A DNA stretch of 64,000 nt from Bacteroidales bacterium (GTDB lineage Bacteria; Bacteroidota; Bacteroidia; Bacteroidales; UBA932): contig JAFROX010000002.1 in NCBI GenBank assembly GCA_017429475.1, positions 62,001 through 126,000 of the forward strand, read 5' to 3'. Under the pieces are notes generated by a model, which was given only the letters and a program-made list of their open reading frames with translations, did not search any database and was not told the DNA's origin. Of this stretch, positions 61,999-64,000 are shown in pieces. Both the position numbers and the translations under genes were made by a program. How positions within the stretch are numbered: the first letter of the stretch is position 1; every line of letters begins with the position of its first letter.

Positions 61999-62028
61999 AA
62001 AAAAATCGGCTCAGGGCCGATTTTTTTT
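61999..62028 (-). terminator. Terminator after the GH10 gene
   Basis: AAAAATCGGC pairs with GCCGATTTTT around a 5-nt loop, with A- and T-runs on both sides. Confidence 0.85.
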
Positions 62029-62042
62029 AAATATGTCAAAAA

Positions 62043-63209
62043 CTACTGTTCTGCTTTGGGCGGTTCAGGAATTGTCAACACGGCATCGAGCGCCTTGTGG
62101 GGAGTGAGGTCCCTGTTGAAAAGCAGAGGATAGTTTGTCCTTCTGGGTATAGGAGAACCGTTTTTCCAGGAAGCCCCGTCGTGCAGGCCCCAGAAAGTCA
62201 CGCGGTCTATCTGGTCACGATGGTTGTAGAAAATCCTGAAGAGTTCCTCATATCTTGCAGCCAGTTGGTCTTCAACCTCGGCGGGGAGACCTTCCTTGTA
62301 AGGATCAAGGAACTCTTCGAACTCCTCCAACTGGTACTGGGGATCCTGAAGCGAGCGGCCGATGACCTGTCCTTCTTTCGAAATGGGAAGCACATCCACG
62401 TCAAGCTCGGTAATCATTACCTTTACACCGAGTTCGGCAAGCTGGTCGATAGCCTCTTCGATATACTCGTTCTTGGGATAGTTGAGTCCCCAATGGGCCT
62501 GGATGCCGACGCCGTCTACCTTGAGACCGTCAGCGCGCAGCCTGCGGACAAGATTCACGACTCCTTCGAGCTTGGACGGACGCCATACATTGAATTCATT
62601 ATAGTAGAACTCTGTTCCTTCAGGTGCATATTCATTGGCGAACTGGAAGGCAAGCTTTGCAACCTCGTAGCCGTCACCTCCGAATGCGTGCACCCAGCCA
62701 AGGTCGCGGAAACCGCCGTCCTCGGCAACTATTTCATTAACTACGTCCCATGCGTCCACCCTTCCAGCGAAGTGCGTAACAACAGTCTCAATGTAACTGC
62801 GCAGTGTTTCAACAAGCTCCTCCCGGCTCTTGGGAGTGCCGTCTGGCCTTGTCCAGAAGAAATCCGGGGTCTGGTTGTGCCAGCAAAGAGTGTGGCCAAG
62901 CACGAACATTCCGTGCGCCTTTCCATAATCTACATAGGCGTCGGCAGGGCCGAAGTTCCACACATCGGGACCGGGATGCAGACTCTCGGGTTTCATCGCA
63001 TTGTCAGGGGAGATTGCGTTGAAATGCTTTTCGAGAAGTTCCTGAGCCTCAGGATTACGGCCGCTTATCGTCATCGGGCTGATTGCGCAGCCCATCTTGA
63101 AGCTGTCCGCATATGCTTCCTTCAGGGATGTGGGTTTATTTCCGACCTGGTCGCACGAAACTGCAACAATGCATACGAATGCAAGGAAAAGAATGGATTT
63201 TGCCTTCAT
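62043..63209 (-). CDS. Endo-1,4-beta-xylanase, glycoside hydrolase family 10, lipoprotein
   Basis: A 388-residue single-domain GH10 that cleaves inside the xylan backbone. The lipobox is VSC (Cys19), so it is anchored to a membrane, probably at the surface. Acid/base Glu159 lies in AWDVVNE and the nucleophile Glu268 in MITELDVD. Further motifs are GHTLCWHNQTPDFFW and GVGIQAHW. The start at 63209 is chosen because an upstream ATG at 63230 lies on the promoter -7 box. No SusC/SusD neighbours are present. Its products could be further cut by the GH3 lipoprotein and GH43 enzyme. Confidence 0.95.
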   Translation of the reverse strand: MKAKSILFLAFVCIVAVSCDQVGNKPTSLKEAYADSFKMGCAISPMTISGRNPEAQELLEKHFNAISPDNAMKPESLHPGPDVWNFGPADAYVDYGKAHGMFVLGHTLCWHNQTPDFFWTRPDGTPKSREELVETLRSYIETVVTHFAGRVDAWDVVNEIVAEDGGFRDLGWVHAFGGDGYEVAKLAFQFANEYAPEGTEFYYNEFNVWRPSKLEGVVNLVRRLRADGLKVDGVGIQAHWGLNYPKNEYIEEAIDQLAELGVKVMITELDVDVLPISKEGQVIGRSLQDPQYQLEEFEEFLDPYKEGLPAEVEDQLAARYEELFRIFYNHRDQIDRVTFWGLHDGASWKNGSPIPRRTNYPLLFNRDLTPHKALDAVLTIPEPPKAEQ

Positions 63210-63227
63210 ATCAAATTCGATTTTGGG

Positions 63228-63260
63228 CAAAGATAGTCAGATTTCCGGCTGTTTGGCAAA
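63228..63260 (-). promoter_or_regulatory. Promoter of the GH10 gene
   Basis: On the minus strand TTTG, 21 bp, then TATCTTTG, 18 bp before the chosen start. The -33 box lies just before the stop codon of the ComM-type gene. Confidence 0.7.
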
Positions 63261-63265
63261 TAATT

Positions 63266-64000
63266 CTAGTGCTCAAGCCTGTCGAGGTTGCGGTACTGGA
63301 CTGCCTCGGATATTGCTTCGAGGGAAATGTCTTTATCGCCCGCAAGGTCGGCTATGGTCCTCGCCAGTTTCAGCACCCTTCCGTAGGCCCTTGCAGACAG
63401 GCCCAGTTTGTCAATCAACTTGCATAGGAACTCCTTTTCGCCGCTTCCCGTCGCACAGTGCCTTGTTATCATCTCGGCGTTCATCCGGGCGTTGGTGAAA
63501 ACCCCGTTTTCGCCCCTGAACCGTTCGGACTGGATCTTCCTGGCCCGCCTCACCCGTTCTGCAATGGCTGCACTGGGTTCCGCGCCGTCATCTGCGGTCA
63601 GGTCTTCCGCCGGAACCCTCTCTACGTATATGTGCATATCTATCCTGTCCATCAACGGGCCCGAAATCCGCGCCTTGTAATTGTCTACCATTGTCTGGGT
63701 GCAGCGGCAGCGGCCAGACGGGTCGCCATAGTAACCGCAGGGACAAGGGTTCATAGAGGCCACCAGCATATAGGAGCAGGGGTATTCAATCCTGTAGCGG
63801 GCACGGCTGATCACGATTCTGCCATCCTCCATCGGCTGACGCAGCAGGTCGAGAGTAACCTTGCTGAACTGGGCTATCTCATCCAAAAACAAGACTCCAT
63901 TATGTGCAAGCGAAATTTCACCGGGAAGTGCGTCGGGCCCGCCACCGAGCAGAGACACCCTGCTGGCACTGTTGTGAGGCGTTCGGAACGGTCTGGTCCT
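63266..64000 (-). CDS. ComM/YifB family AAA+ ATPase (Mg-chelatase-like), C-terminal part
   Basis: The frame is open through the right edge, so the start lies outside the window. The visible 244 residues begin with RPFRTPHNSAS and contain the Walker B/sensor region NGVLFLDEIAQF, the Cys-rich insert MNPCPCGYYGDPSGRCRC, the RISGPLMDRIDMHI arginine-finger part and the C-terminal Mg-chelatase lid domain. ComM is a hexameric branch-migration helicase in natural transformation; family members occur in many non-competent bacteria. It precedes the GH10 gene on the same strand, with a separate promoter between them. Confidence 0.93.
   Translation of the reverse strand, partial: RTRPFRTPHNSASRVSLLGGGPDALPGEISLAHNGVLFLDEIAQFSKVTLDLLRQPMEDGRIVISRARYRIEYPCSYMLVASMNPCPCGYYGDPSGRCRCTQTMVDNYKARISGPLMDRIDMHIYVERVPAEDLTADDGAEPSAAIAERVRRARKIQSERFRGENGVFTNARMNAEMITRHCATGSGEKEFLCKLIDKLGLSARAYGRVLKLARTIADLAGDKDISLEAISEAVQYRNLDRLEH

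Overview
The window is a gene-dense stretch (about 54% G+C by eye) from a member of the Bacteroidota, most likely an uncultured gut or rumen Bacteroidales. Three things point there. Shine-Dalgarno sites are weak while Bacteroides-type promoters recur (TTTG, about 19 bp, TAnnTTTG). Protein families include DUF4831, a conserved Bacteroidales C-terminally anchored hypothetical, an rpsF-rpsR-rplI operon and sigma-54. Surface glycan, lipoprotein and xylan-degrading genes sit singly among housekeeping genes. No phage, insertion sequence, CRISPR array or rRNA was seen.

Layout. 1-545: end of an esterase. 615-11239 (minus): a ribosomal-protein cluster from rplP to rplQ with secY, map, infA and rpoA, led by its own promoter; rpsC and the rest of the S10 block are absent from its upstream side. 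11542-15020 (minus): recA-trpS-sugar transporter. 15111-18598: rlmN, YitT, rpsF-rpsR-rplI, and an 84-residue LysR HTH-only protein. 18602-24959: lpxL-DUF4831-pepD, a peptide transporter and a DUF1573 protein. 24976-28392: a GH3 lipoprotein and a peptidyl-prolyl isomerase. 28460-39907: flippases, dut, murF, glycosyltransferases, YfhO and a membrane-bound LytTR regulator. 40101-48156: an acyl-CoA ligase behind a four-repeat regulatory array, rpoN with two small envelope genes, miaB, a zinc-ribbon protein and an M3 peptidase. 48214-49985: tRNA-Met, GH43, ispF and tRNA-Gln. 50028-57928 (minus): ten packed genes, from rsmE, tsaC, an EEP-family protein, rhomboid, mutL and tsaE to a corrinoid methyl-transfer cassette whose fourth member diverges at 58043. 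59107-64000: a TlpA-like thioredoxin, membrane pyrophosphatase, GH10 xylanase and the end of a ComM-type ATPase.

How the genes work together. GH10, GH3, GH43, the esterase and the GPH symporter could together cut xylan, release and import xylo-oligosaccharides and finish them inside the cell, although no SusC/SusD pair is present. The corrinoid cassette has a corrinoid carrier, a zinc-type methyltransferase, a zinc-less methyltransferase and a reactivation-domain protein. The LytTR regulator probably acts on the phased direct repeats between it and the acyl-CoA ligase. The best candidates for something new are the corrinoid cassette, the LytTR repeat array, the split ribosomal operon, and a recurring layout of interlocked divergent promoters with near-leaderless starts.
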